Below are positions 8,001-13,502 of a stretch of 13,502 nt of DNA, in pieces. Every line of letters begins with the position of its first letter. Position 1 is the stretch's first letter. A program made the position numbers and the translations under genes. The stretch covers positions 1 to 13,502 of the forward strand of contig CAZECN010000053.1 of the NCBI GenBank assembly GCA_964510575.1. Reading direction: 5' to 3'. Below the pieces are notes generated by a model, which worked only from the letters and a program-made list of their open reading frames with translations, made no database searches and had not been told where the DNA came from. The DNA comes from CALKYB01 sp964510575. Lineage in GTDB: Bacteria > Bdellovibrionota_C > UBA2361 > SZUA-149 > CALKYB01.

Positions 8001-8897
8001 GCTTCCGCACGTGACTCCATTATTGGCGGTGAAATTCAATCAGGTGGTTCCTCAGGTGGAGCTGGAATCGAATACGATTTAAGTTTGTCAGGTGATAATA
8101 GTATTTTGGTGGAAACTAACATTGCCAAGCTTGAAATGACGCCAGAGCTGAAAATTCTGGGTAGTGATGCAGGACCTACATTAGAAGGTAAAATAGTTAT
8201 AGAGCAGGGAACTTTTGGTTTGCAACCTGAGCAATTTCAGCTTGTCTCTGGAGAACTTTCTTTCTCGTCTGACGCTGACCCAAATAACCCAGAGTTGAAC
8301 ATTCTTGGAGAGACTGGAGTTAACGTTACTACAGGAGAGGTAGTTCCACTTAGGATTAACATTGCTGGTACTGTCACTTCGCCAGACGTTACTTTCTTTT
8401 CTGATAGTGGACTTTCTGATGAGGAGTTGGTGGCCCTCTTAGGCTTTAAGGGAAATAGTTTAACCCTAGCTGAGGAGTCTGAAAAGGAACTCTCCATTGT
8501 TGAGATAATAAACCCCACTTCTGATATCAGCCTTGCTGAGCGTCTTACCGGACTTACTGGTTTTTCCAGACTGGGAATTGACTCAACTTTTTCTGATACC
8601 ACTGGTGAGTTGGTGCCTCTCGTTACAGCTGAGAGAAAGTTTTCTGACTTAAGTAGCCTGCATTTAGAGTCTGAGCTAAGAGGAGAGTTTAATAGTGCCA
8701 TATTCGCCGACTATCCACTTAGCGACTCAGTGGATGTTTTAGCTGGTTGGAGATCAAAGGCTGTAACTGATGATGTTGATGACTCGAGTGGAACGTTTGG
8801 GGTGGATTTTATTTATGAGCGAGAATTGCCTAGTTTCAGTCTTTTCTCGAATGGTTTTAAAGAAAAATCAAGAGAGATAGGTGAACAGTCTGAGTAA
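5070..8897 (+). CDS. tamB: TamB-family (DUF490) inner-membrane translocation/assembly or lipid-transport protein
   Basis: A 1275-residue protein, close to E. coli TamB (about 1260). The N-terminus is a single membrane anchor (residues 4-18, rich in Leu). The rest should lie in the periplasm as a long beta-rich, AsmA-like groove. Residues 121-156 form a charged, Pro/Lys/Glu-rich low-complexity insert. The C-terminal part, roughly from residue 950, fits the TamB C-terminal domain: KGDIELDKAYYEN, LEGKIVIEQGTFGLQPEQF, then TSPDVTFFSDSGLSDEELVALLGF (about 1103-1125), ending in DYPLSDSVDVLAGWRSK. Family role: with an Omp85 partner, assembling outer-membrane proteins and/or carrying phospholipid between membranes. 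An in-frame TAG at 5043 makes ATG 5070 the first possible start. No clear Shine-Dalgarno sequence precedes it, which is unusual. It overlaps the Omp85 gene by 17 bp, supporting joint function. Confidence 0.88.
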   Translation: MRRLLWLLLLILVLLFTARITGGYFLGNFITGILEKGTGAQVQIVDPRIEFLPPGATASGFSIRSAGEEGNSTAEYVTVDVDFPALLKRQVVMSNFRIEGAKIDSRDEQSGFIKLIQALTRKPKDRQGSDQPQEGEQSLNTEPAAEPESPKKKSKWKAWVKDITVIASDQPDSLILNFPKFRVVSNDAVYSMSEADEPKTFNAKLLGTTTRLKHINGTELHASDVSFKGLMGKGIIEFKDSSFSYQDQNHIAFEGDMVVGKEGYYQIEYQSKFSNDYIKSIKLGGSTPIPFLKTDLKMKGTLTNSLVSPDLAGEFEADILDNIPAISLEECSPKNLRGEFLLKDKSFRMFQLNSEDFLTFGEFDLELSGPRPVSFRGSIEFDSENEFYRGCLDQIYLLSASLDDFSESRQKIKNLDFDYSGVLEGPVLKGTIKSEIETLASNSNANLDVDMEWERENLRINYNEAERIEGASRDLSQSVSSIEKGGVLNAELEINLLNRQFNLKKFQSDNYPGKRLLGRLSPFMTEETASTLGKVLGSRSLISANLKESLNSNWTSVFDLGGQIVISNLIDDGSRENGVECDLKSSNEGVELNNCILALDDGRVTLSGLLKSGGGGDLSLWAEKFDLDSFYSDLPFKPVVGGEFLLSFDDAKNISFQGSGDSSLLSRKNSYRVVDSAFQVKGDSEKMKLQLLGGKGIKAGSATIPLGASSDLASVQLELENFSFGQSPAAARENFLDGRLDYSGSLSDALAGTGNLKVSKINMGGKSVEGIAYPLELELKEGGIEFDRIRFISGGADLLIDGRLNKASGWNLSLNGSLSLDQLNWVKSNLEQLSGTMDMDLRITGKAAEPELYGSADLVKGLVSFAIGRSIVGANEVQGRLDFQGNDLSIADLSARVGRGHIKGAGEWKSFLSPDQRKLDLGLTLKDIEIAPSQELSLNFGGKLFLVKTENSSLALKGDIELDKAYYENSVDLFRMLASARDSIIGGEIQSGGSSGGAGIEYDLSLSGDNSILVETNIAKLEMTPELKILGSDAGPTLEGKIVIEQGTFGLQPEQFQLVSGELSFSSDADPNNPELNILGETGVNVTTGEVVPLRINIAGTVTSPDVTFFSDSGLSDEELVALLGFKGNSLTLAEESEKELSIVEIINPTSDISLAERLTGLTGFSRLGIDSTFSDTTGELVPLVTAERKFSDLSSLHLESELRGEFNSAIFADYPLSDSVDVLAGWRSKAVTDDVDDSSGTFGVDFIYERELPSFSLFSNGFKEKSREIGEQSE

Positions 8898-11700
8898 TAT
8901 ATTCAGTCTGGCAGTTATTTTCTGCCTGATTTTTACGAACAGCCTTTTTGCTGAGGTCGATCAACAGCTGAAGCCAAAATACTTTGGGCAAAAAATTTCT
9001 AAGATCAGTTTTTTAACCAGTAGTAATCTTTCATGGGAGGATCTAGCCTCTAAAACAGACTTAAACCTTGGTGATACCCTTACCGAGGAGAGCCTGGCTC
9101 AGGCTGTACTGGTGCTTGAATCTCGAGGAGTATTTTCCAAAGTAGAAACAGGCCTTGAGTCCTACAAGGAAGGAGTTCTAGTTAAATTCTTTCTTCACCC
9201 AAAAGCATTGATTTCTAAAGTTTTTTTTGAGGGAGCTAGTGGAATTGAAAGGGCTAAACTAGAGAGCTTAGCAGCGACGATTCGAGGTGAGTTGGTAGCT
9301 GATGAAAACCTAAAAAAGTTTGGGACTTCCCTAGTTTCGTTGCTGGAGAGCGAGGGTTACCGAGGCTATAACCTAGGACTTTCGATAGATGCCGATCCTG
9401 AGAGTCACTATGCAGAGGTTACGGCTCTGATTGAGGGCAAGGTTAGACAAAGTATTGAACAGATAGTCTTTACTCAAAGTATTGCTGATGAGGTTCGTCC
9501 TCGAATTGAGTCAGTTATTAATCAATTTATCGATGATTCTGTGTCTTCCTATAATCTAGAGCTCTTGAGGCAAGGTATTTTGATTGCTTGTCGAGAGGAG
9601 GGATATTTACAGGCGAATATTGAAGACGTAAAAATTGTCGAAAAAAATACAGAAGGAGCGATAGTCGAGGTCTCCCTAAATGTTGGAGAGCCGATTTCAA
9701 TAGTTTTTCGAGGCAATGAGAGTTTTAGTCCGGAAGAATTACTGGGTCCCCTGGGGATTCGAACAAGAAAAGTGCCTTTCGCTCCAACTGCAGTAAAAAG
9801 TCTTGAAAGAAAGATAGTAGATCTTTATCACAAGCAAGGATTCTTTAGAGTTTCAACCAGTCTATCTGAACTTCCGGTCAGAGGAGTTAGGAAAGTTTAT
9901 GAGTTCACTATAGACGAGGGTGTTCGTTATAAATCCTTGCCTGTTCAATTTACAGGGAACGAATCTTTTTCAAGTGAAAAACTTTCTGAGTATTTTCGTT
10001 CTTTAATTCGCCCGGGTTTATTGTCTTCTTTTATGGAGTCGCCCCCAGTTTCTCAGTCGTCTCTCCAAGGTGAGCTGGAGGCAATGTTAGACTATTACCG
10101 AAGTCAGGGATTTTTTTCCGCTGAAGGTAGTTTGTCTTTTGAAATTGAAGATACTTATATTCGACCTCGAGTTACTATCATAGAGGGAGAACGATTTAGT
10201 CTAAAAGGGGTTCGGCTAGATCTGGAGGGTATGGGTAGCTCTTCATTCATTGATCAGGAATCTTTGCCCTTAATTAATCTCAAAAGCCTTATTCGAGCTG
10301 GGGATTATTACAACTCTGAAAACGTTGAAAATGAGAGACGACGAATACAGGATGAAATCTTAGCCCTTGGTTATCCAGTTGCTAAAGTAAAAGCTGGTCT
10401 TGACCTTGACGGGGGATACCTTGTTTTTAGAATTGATCCAGGTCTTAAGGTGCAGGTCGGGACAATCAGCATAGCTGGTAACCTCCATACCCATGATCAA
10501 GTCATCAGTCGCTCGCTTCGAATTAGGGAAGGGGACCCTTGGACGACATCAAAAGTTAAGGAGTCTCGTAAGTCCCTTTTTAAACTTGGTCATTTTAGAA
10601 AAGTTAATCTCCAGCCAGTAGATGAGATTTTTGATTCTGCTGTTGAAGACATGGTGGTTAGAGTCGCAGAAAGGGAGACAGGAAGATTCTCTGCTGGAGT
10701 GGGCTTTCACAGCGAAGATGGTTTAAGACTTTTAGGCGAAGTTAGGCAAGGTAATCTTTTTGGTAATGGTAACAGCGCACGCCTGGGTTTCGATGCTTAC
10801 ATTAACGAAGGGCCTAGGGTTGTTGACGCAGGAAACGCTAGGGCTCTTTATAGAGTGCCTAACCTGCTCGGTACGGATTTAGAGCTTTTGATTGAAGCCT
10901 TTTTTAGGTTTCAAATTCAACTTATTGATCAGTTTAGCTATGACCGCTCTGGAGGAAGTGTGGGAATTTCTTGGCCGATTTCTGAACGCTTAAAACTAAG
11001 AACTGGAATCGAAGCTTATTATGAAGAAGTCTTTGATGTTCTCGATGATGTTGAAATCTCTGAGAATGATTCCGGCAGCGCTATTTTCAGCTTTGCTAAT
11101 CTTGAGCTCGACTATGATTTTAGAAATGAGCAATTCAATCCAAGTCAGGGTGGTCGTACTCAACTGGCCTTTGCACTTTCAGGCCAGGCTTTAGGTTCTG
11201 ATATAACTTTTGGTCGTATCTCTGCTAAACAAAGTTTCTTCTTTGAACTCTGGCGATCGGTAGTTTTGGCAGTAAACGGAAGAGGAGAATTCTTGATACC
11301 GTTTGAAAGTGGAGAGCCGATACCAATCTCTCAGCGAATTTTCCTGGGTGGTCGAAACTCTTTGCGTGGGTTTCGCTTGTCTTCAATTGGACCACGAGGA
11401 TTTGAAAACAACGCTGTCGGAGGCGACAGCAGCTTAGTCTTTAACGCTGAACTTCAGTTTGACCTAACTGAAAATATTTCTGGGGCACTTTTTCTGGATG
11501 CCGGACAAGCTTTTCTGGATAACGAAGGGAGCTTCAGTGGAGAAAGCACAGATTTAGGAGACCTGCGCTATTCTCCTGGCCTCTCGCTTCGTTATAAGAC
11601 TCCTATTGGGCCAATTAGCCTTGATTACGGCCTAGCCCTAAATCGAAAGGAAGGAGAAGATTTTGGTCGATTTCATGTCGGAATTGGGCTCATTTTTTGA
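8881..11700 (+). CDS. Omp85-family outer-membrane protein with about seven POTRA domains (TamA/BamA-like)
   Basis: A 939-residue outer-membrane assembly factor. A signal peptide ends near SLFA|EV (residue 24); its n-region has no Lys or Arg, which is atypical. By repeat reading, POTRA domains lie at about 38-107, 110-187, 191-270, 272-347, 351-437, 438-521 and 522-597. The motifs FRGNESFSPEEL, FTGNESFSSEKL and IAGNLHTHDQVISRSLRIREGDPW mark them. Residues about 600-939 form the 16-strand-type barrel, with LRGF at 828-831 as the conserved loop-6 motif and a final phenylalanine. E. coli TamA has three POTRAs and BamA five, so this one is long. GTG 8881 directly follows an in-frame TAG (8878-8880); AGAGAGA (8871-8877) serves as ribosome site inside tamB. 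The tamB overlap favours a TamA role, but BamA identity is possible. Confidence 0.88.
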   Translation: MNSLSNIFSLAVIFCLIFTNSLFAEVDQQLKPKYFGQKISKISFLTSSNLSWEDLASKTDLNLGDTLTEESLAQAVLVLESRGVFSKVETGLESYKEGVLVKFFLHPKALISKVFFEGASGIERAKLESLAATIRGELVADENLKKFGTSLVSLLESEGYRGYNLGLSIDADPESHYAEVTALIEGKVRQSIEQIVFTQSIADEVRPRIESVINQFIDDSVSSYNLELLRQGILIACREEGYLQANIEDVKIVEKNTEGAIVEVSLNVGEPISIVFRGNESFSPEELLGPLGIRTRKVPFAPTAVKSLERKIVDLYHKQGFFRVSTSLSELPVRGVRKVYEFTIDEGVRYKSLPVQFTGNESFSSEKLSEYFRSLIRPGLLSSFMESPPVSQSSLQGELEAMLDYYRSQGFFSAEGSLSFEIEDTYIRPRVTIIEGERFSLKGVRLDLEGMGSSSFIDQESLPLINLKSLIRAGDYYNSENVENERRRIQDEILALGYPVAKVKAGLDLDGGYLVFRIDPGLKVQVGTISIAGNLHTHDQVISRSLRIREGDPWTTSKVKESRKSLFKLGHFRKVNLQPVDEIFDSAVEDMVVRVAERETGRFSAGVGFHSEDGLRLLGEVRQGNLFGNGNSARLGFDAYINEGPRVVDAGNARALYRVPNLLGTDLELLIEAFFRFQIQLIDQFSYDRSGGSVGISWPISERLKLRTGIEAYYEEVFDVLDDVEISENDSGSAIFSFANLELDYDFRNEQFNPSQGGRTQLAFALSGQALGSDITFGRISAKQSFFFELWRSVVLAVNGRGEFLIPFESGEPIPISQRIFLGGRNSLRGFRLSSIGPRGFENNAVGGDSSLVFNAELQFDLTENISGALFLDAGQAFLDNEGSFSGESTDLGDLRYSPGLSLRYKTPIGPISLDYGLALNRKEGEDFGRFHVGIGLIF

Positions 11701-11712
11701 ACAGAACCTATC

Positions 11713-11739
11713 AAACCCCTCTTTTTGGGAAGTTTTTTT
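11713..11739 (+). terminator. Candidate intrinsic terminator of the tamB-omp85 operon
   Basis: AAAC-CCC (11713-11719) pairs with GGG (11727-11729) and GTTT (11732-11735), with an AA bulge and a 7-nt loop, and runs into seven T (11733-11739). It begins 13 bp after the Omp85 stop. The stem is modest, but the position and T tract fit. Confidence 0.45.
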
Positions 11740-11775
11740 GAGGACAAACCTTTACCAGCTTGAGTATTGTAGCTA

Positions 11776-11803
11776 TAGACAGCCACGCAGGTCATTGTAC
11801 TAT
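11776..11803 (+). promoter_or_regulatory. Candidate sigma-70 promoter of trxA
   Basis: TAGACA (11776-11781, 5/6 to the -35 consensus) and TACTAT (11798-11803, 4/6 to the -10) are spaced by 16 bp. A start near 11810 would give a leader of about 34 nt before the ATG. Confidence 0.4.
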
Positions 11804-11833
11804 GCATGACAAAATCGTTTGATTAACAATTGT

Positions 11834-11839
11834 AGGAGG
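11834..11839 (+). promoter_or_regulatory. Strong ribosome-binding site of trxA
   Basis: AGGAGG, followed by AGAA and the ATG at 11844, is a full Shine-Dalgarno sequence and the strongest in the window. It fixes the start and suggests high expression. Confidence 0.7.
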
Positions 11840-11843
11840 AGAA

Positions 11844-12170
11844 ATGAGCGAACTCGTTTCTGAAGTAGAAGACGCCGGATTTGAAGAGGAAGTGTTGAAG
11901 TCTGACGTTCCTGTTCTGGTTGATTTCTGGGCTCCGTGGTGTGAACCATGTAAGTCAATGGCTCCTTTGATCGATGAGATCGCAGAAGATTTCAAAGACA
12001 AAGTGAAAATTGTAAAGGTCAACGTCGACTCTAATAAAAAATATGCTGCTCAATATAAAGTGCGTGGCATACCTAACTTCGTCGTCTTTAACGGCGGAGA
12101 GGTTAAGGAACAGTTGGTTGGGGTTGTTTCGAAGCAGGATTTAGTAAAAGCAATCGAATCCGCCCTTTAA
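11844..12170 (+). CDS. trxA: Thioredoxin with atypical WCEPC active site
   Basis: A 108-residue single-domain cytoplasmic thioredoxin (no signal peptide) that would reduce protein disulfides. The thioredoxin fold is clear: VLVDFWAPW leads into the active site, KIVKVNVDSN follows, and the cis-proline loop is RGIPNF (Pro77). The redox pair is Cys33 and Cys36, but the motif reads WCEPC instead of the near-universal WCGPC, with Glu34 in place of Gly. The codons TGT GAA CCA TGT are unambiguous. The residue between the cysteines tunes redox potential and partner choice across the family, so this protein may be specialised. The rest looks like an ordinary TrxA, and length and N-terminus match it. 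It sits alone after a terminator candidate, with its own promoter-like site, and is convergent with the downstream membrane-protein gene. Confidence 0.93.
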   Translation: MSELVSEVEDAGFEEEVLKSDVPVLVDFWAPWCEPCKSMAPLIDEIAEDFKDKVKIVKVNVDSNKKYAAQYKVRGIPNFVVFNGGEVKEQLVGVVSKQDLVKAIESAL

Positions 12171-12179
12171 TTTAATTCC

Positions 12180-12223
12180 AAATTACCGTTCTTGGTCGAT
12201 CTCTTCTGAACGGAAGATTCTTG
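12180..12223. repeat. Imperfect direct repeat, copy A
   Basis: Aligns without gaps to 12340-12383 (offset exactly 160 bp) with 36 of 44 bases identical. It begins AAATTACCG and contains TCTTC and GGAAGA arms. This copy also carries CCGTTC (12187-12192) / GAACGG (12207-12212) as a perfect inverted repeat. Confidence 0.65.
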
Positions 12224-12252
12224 CGGTGCTCATTTAGTAAACTAAACTCCGC
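12223..12252. repeat. Palindromic hairpin element after trxA
   Basis: TTTAGT-AA-ACTAAA (12233-12246) is a perfect 6-bp palindrome nested inside GCGG (12223-12226) and CCGC (12249-12252). The arrangement TGCGG, hairpin, CTCCGCTCCTC resembles in style the TGCGG, hairpin, CCTCG element at 4977-5001. Both lie shortly after a gene's stop codon. Confidence 0.5.
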
Positions 12253-12339
12253 TCCTCAGAATTTACGTTCAGTCGACCTCGCCTCAAGCACGGTATATTT
12301 AAGTCGAAATTTTCTGTAATCGTAAACCCACGCTTTTGA

Positions 12340-12383
12340 AAATTACCGCTCTTGGTCAATGTCTTCTAGATGGAAGACTTTTG
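12340..12383. repeat. Imperfect direct repeat, copy B
   Basis: Partner of 12180-12223 at 36/44 identity. Here the inner palindrome is perfect: GTCTTC (12361-12366) and GAAGAC (12373-12378) around a 6-nt loop. Confidence 0.65.
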
Positions 12384-12408
12384 GTTCTGTTTTTTGGGAT
12401 TCGATGAT

Positions 12409-12423
12409 TAATGACAAAAGTCG
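12409..12423 (+). repeat. 15-bp inverted flank, left copy
   Basis: TAATGACAAAAGTCG occurs here on the plus strand and exactly on the minus strand at 13355-13369, on the far side of the membrane-protein gene. Confidence 0.65.
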
Positions 12424-12468
12424 CAAAACCTGCCGGAAAAACATGCCATTAATCTCGCTTCTATAGAG

Positions 12469-13278
12469 CTAAAATTCCGGGACTGAAAGCTGAGCGTTTT
12501 TAATTTCTACTACTTGCTTAGCATAGTTTGAAACGATAACTATGTCGTTTCTAGTTGGCTTTTTGATAGGCCCTAAATTTTCGACCAGTCTAGCGACAGC
12601 AGGGCTGTTACAGTGCATGCCTCGCATCAGATAGTATGTGCCTTCATCTAAGACTTCTAAATCGACCAGATTTTCTGGAAGAAATCGCACTCTCTTGGTG
12701 GCAACACCACTGCTAGTTAAGTAATCTTTCTCTTCATAACAGCTTTTGTAAACGAGGTTTACTTCTTCAGGTAGGAACACCAAATTATCTTCAGTCTTGA
12801 GATCTACTTTGGCCCTATTTGAATATTTACCCTCTAATCCAGAAACGAAACTGTTGAATAGAAAGAAAAAAGCCACGGGAGTAATATACAGGCCAAGACA
12901 GCCACAAAAGTCTAAATTCTCTTGCTTTTTGTTTTCATAGTTAGATCCTGTATCGGGATTTTTTAAAAATTTTACGAATGTCCATATTAGATTGATAACT
13001 AGGGCAATCCCTAAAATCCAATTCGCGCCATAGAAGTTTAGCTTAGGCCAAAAAACAAGGAGAAGAATTGTAACCCAGAATATGGTGACGGATTTTTTAT
13101 AATCCTCTATTTTTCTCGAAAGCTCAAAAAGGCCTTCATTACCTCTATCCATCGCTTCTGCGATCTCACTTAAAAAAGGAATGGTTTTTAGACCAGCATA
13201 CCAGATTCGGTAAGGTAGACTTATCGCAACGGCTCCCATTAAAAGTGTTATGGTTTCCTGAAAGTTATAGCTGTTCAT
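12469..13278 (-). CDS. Membrane protein of unknown function
   Basis: No family was recognised. With ATG at 13278 the protein has 269 residues. This start is preferred to the TTG at 13290 because GGAG lies 6 nt upstream of the ATG and the TTG is part of that ribosome site. Hydrophobic segments, numbered from this ATG, lie at about 9-27 (weak), 63-80 and 85-104, with a fourth at about 124-146. Between the first two is a charged, helix-like cytoplasmic or periplasmic stretch (FELSRKIEDYKK). The fourth segment begins with Cys-Gly-Cys. The C-terminal 120 residues look soluble and mixed alpha/beta. Base composition appears slightly more AT-rich than that of its neighbours. It is flanked by an exact inverted 15-mer and preceded by strong hairpins, so acquisition by transfer is possible. 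No partner gene in the window suggests a function. Confidence 0.75.
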   Translation of the reverse strand: MNSYNFQETITLLMGAVAISLPYRIWYAGLKTIPFLSEIAEAMDRGNEGLFELSRKIEDYKKSVTIFWVTILLLVFWPKLNFYGANWILGIALVINLIWTFVKFLKNPDTGSNYENKKQENLDFCGCLGLYITPVAFFFLFNSFVSGLEGKYSNRAKVDLKTEDNLVFLPEEVNLVYKSCYEEKDYLTSSGVATKRVRFLPENLVDLEVLDEGTYYLMRGMHCNSPAVARLVENLGPIKKPTRNDIVIVSNYAKQVVEIKNAQLSVPEF

Positions 13279-13301
13279 ATTTTTCTCCAAGTATAAAACC
13301 T

Positions 13302-13349
13302 TGCTTGGGATAAGCAGGTTCTAGAACCTGGAGTTCTAAACCCTGCTTA
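13302..13349 (-). promoter_or_regulatory. Strong hairpin in the leader region of the membrane-protein gene, with a competing small hairpin
   Basis: TAAGCAGGTTCTAGAAC (13311-13327) pairs with 13333-13349 at 15 of 17 positions around a 5-nt loop. The 16-bp sequence CAGGTTCTAGAACCTG (13315-13330) is also a perfect palindrome. TGCTT (13302-13306) can instead pair with AAGCA (13312-13316), part of the same arm, so the two folds exclude each other. It lies 24-71 bp upstream of the ATG at 13278. A regulatory RNA leader or a protein-binding site are both possible. Confidence 0.5.
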
Positions 13350-13354
13350 CCTTT

Positions 13355-13369
13355 CGACTTTTGTCATTA
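13355..13369 (-). repeat. 15-bp inverted flank, right copy
   Basis: Exact reverse complement of 12409-12423. A shorter form of the same word (TAATGACAAA) recurs on the plus strand at 13394-13403. Confidence 0.65.
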
Positions 13370-13403
13370 TTCAAAAGCGCACAAACCTTTGAATAATGAC
13401 AAA
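13360..13403. repeat. Perfect 16-bp inverted repeat, 12-nt spacer
   Basis: TTTGTCATTATTCAAA (13360-13375) is the exact reverse complement of 13388-13403. Its left arm overlaps the right copy of the 15-mer that flanks the membrane-protein gene. There is no T tract of terminator type directly after it on either strand. Confidence 0.7.
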
Positions 13404-13405
13404 GC

Positions 13406-13425
13406 TTCAAACATTTATGTTTGAA
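13406..13425. repeat. Perfect 9-bp palindrome, 2-nt centre
   Basis: TTCAAACATTTATGTTTGAA is self-complementary except for the central TT. CTACTC and then TTTTT (13432-13436) follow on the plus strand. It could be a weak terminator or a binding site. Confidence 0.55.
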
Positions 13426-13502
13426 CTACTCTTTTTAGATTATGTAGGGATCGAAGGAAGGGGCACTATACATTGGTTTTATTGGAATATCTAGGCTAGG
13501 CA

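Larger units (their letters stand above)
12171..12468. other. 298-bp gene-free convergent intergenic region with repeats
   Basis: It lies between the trxA stop and the stop of the minus-strand membrane gene. It holds two imperfect 44-bp direct repeats, a palindrome between them, and one copy of a 15-mer that recurs inverted beyond the next gene. No convincing coding sequence or T-tract terminator was found. Confidence 0.7.

Noticed and set aside
8237..8701. 154-codon minus-strand ORF inside tamB
   Set aside because: Antisense to the conserved TamB C-terminal domain, Ser-rich shadow composition, no recognisable motif.
12180..12383. CRISPR-like direct repeats
   Set aside because: Only two imperfect copies with 160-bp spacing and no cas gene.
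12404..12466. 20-codon plus-strand ORF starting ATGATTAATGAC
   Set aside because: Too short and without family likeness; it overlaps the inverted 15-mer, and the upstream GGGA is a poor ribosome site.
13285..13300. TATACT box close to the membrane-protein start, considered as a -10
   Set aside because: It would start transcription within the ribosome-binding site, and no matching -35 was seen.
13311..13425. Integron attC site near the membrane-protein gene
   Set aside because: The paired RYYYAAC/GTTRRRY core boxes expected of attC were not found in the right layout, and no integrase is present.
13435..13500. Open minus-strand frame at the window edge that could be the end of a gene, stop at 13435-13437
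   Set aside because: Only 21 codons visible with no recognisable motif; open frames of this length are expected by chance.

Overview
The window looks like chromosomal DNA from a Gram-negative (two-membrane) bacterium of moderate GC content. TamB and a BamA/TamA-type Omp85 protein show that an outer membrane is present. TrmFO, the folate-dependent tRNA m5U54 methyltransferase, replaces the TrmA enzyme of most Beta- and Gammaproteobacteria. That mix fits Bdellovibrionota or another former 'deltaproteobacterial' lineage, but this is inference and no marker here fixes the taxon.

Layout. (1) 1-1841, minus strand: the N-terminal part of an ECF-type sigma factor, cut by the window edge, and upstream of it trmFO, with a 234-bp gap holding operator-like repeats. 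(2) 1842-2022: a divergent promoter region. (3) 2023-4934, plus strand: a pyruvate-dehydrogenase-type E2 (dihydrolipoamide acyltransferase) gene, joined by a TAATG stop/start overlap to one ORF that fuses octanoyltransferase LipB to lipoyl synthase LipA. (4) 4935-5069: a GC-rich palindromic intergenic element, then a terminator-like hairpin with a T8 tract. (5) 5070-11700: tamB overlapping a TamA/BamA-like Omp85 gene with about seven POTRA domains. (6) 11713-12170: a terminator candidate, then thioredoxin with an unusual WCEPC active site. (7) 12171-13502: a repeat-rich area around a minus-strand gene for an unrecognised membrane protein.

How the genes work together. The E2-lipBA pair makes a lipoyl-domain substrate and, on one polypeptide, both enzymes that lipoylate it. 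LipB would load octanoate from octanoyl-ACP onto Lys43 of E2, and the attached LipA would then insert two sulfurs. The E1 and E3 subunits are not in the window. TamB (a periplasm-spanning inner-membrane protein) and the Omp85 protein probably form a translocation/assembly or lipid-transport module, in the reverse order to E. coli tamA-tamB.

The most notable items are the LipB-LipA fusion coupled to its substrate gene, the WCEPC thioredoxin, and the 3' end of the window. There the unknown membrane gene is flanked by an exact inverted 15-mer and preceded by a cluster of strong, partly mutually exclusive hairpins. No CRISPR array, tRNA, rRNA or recognisable insertion sequence was seen.
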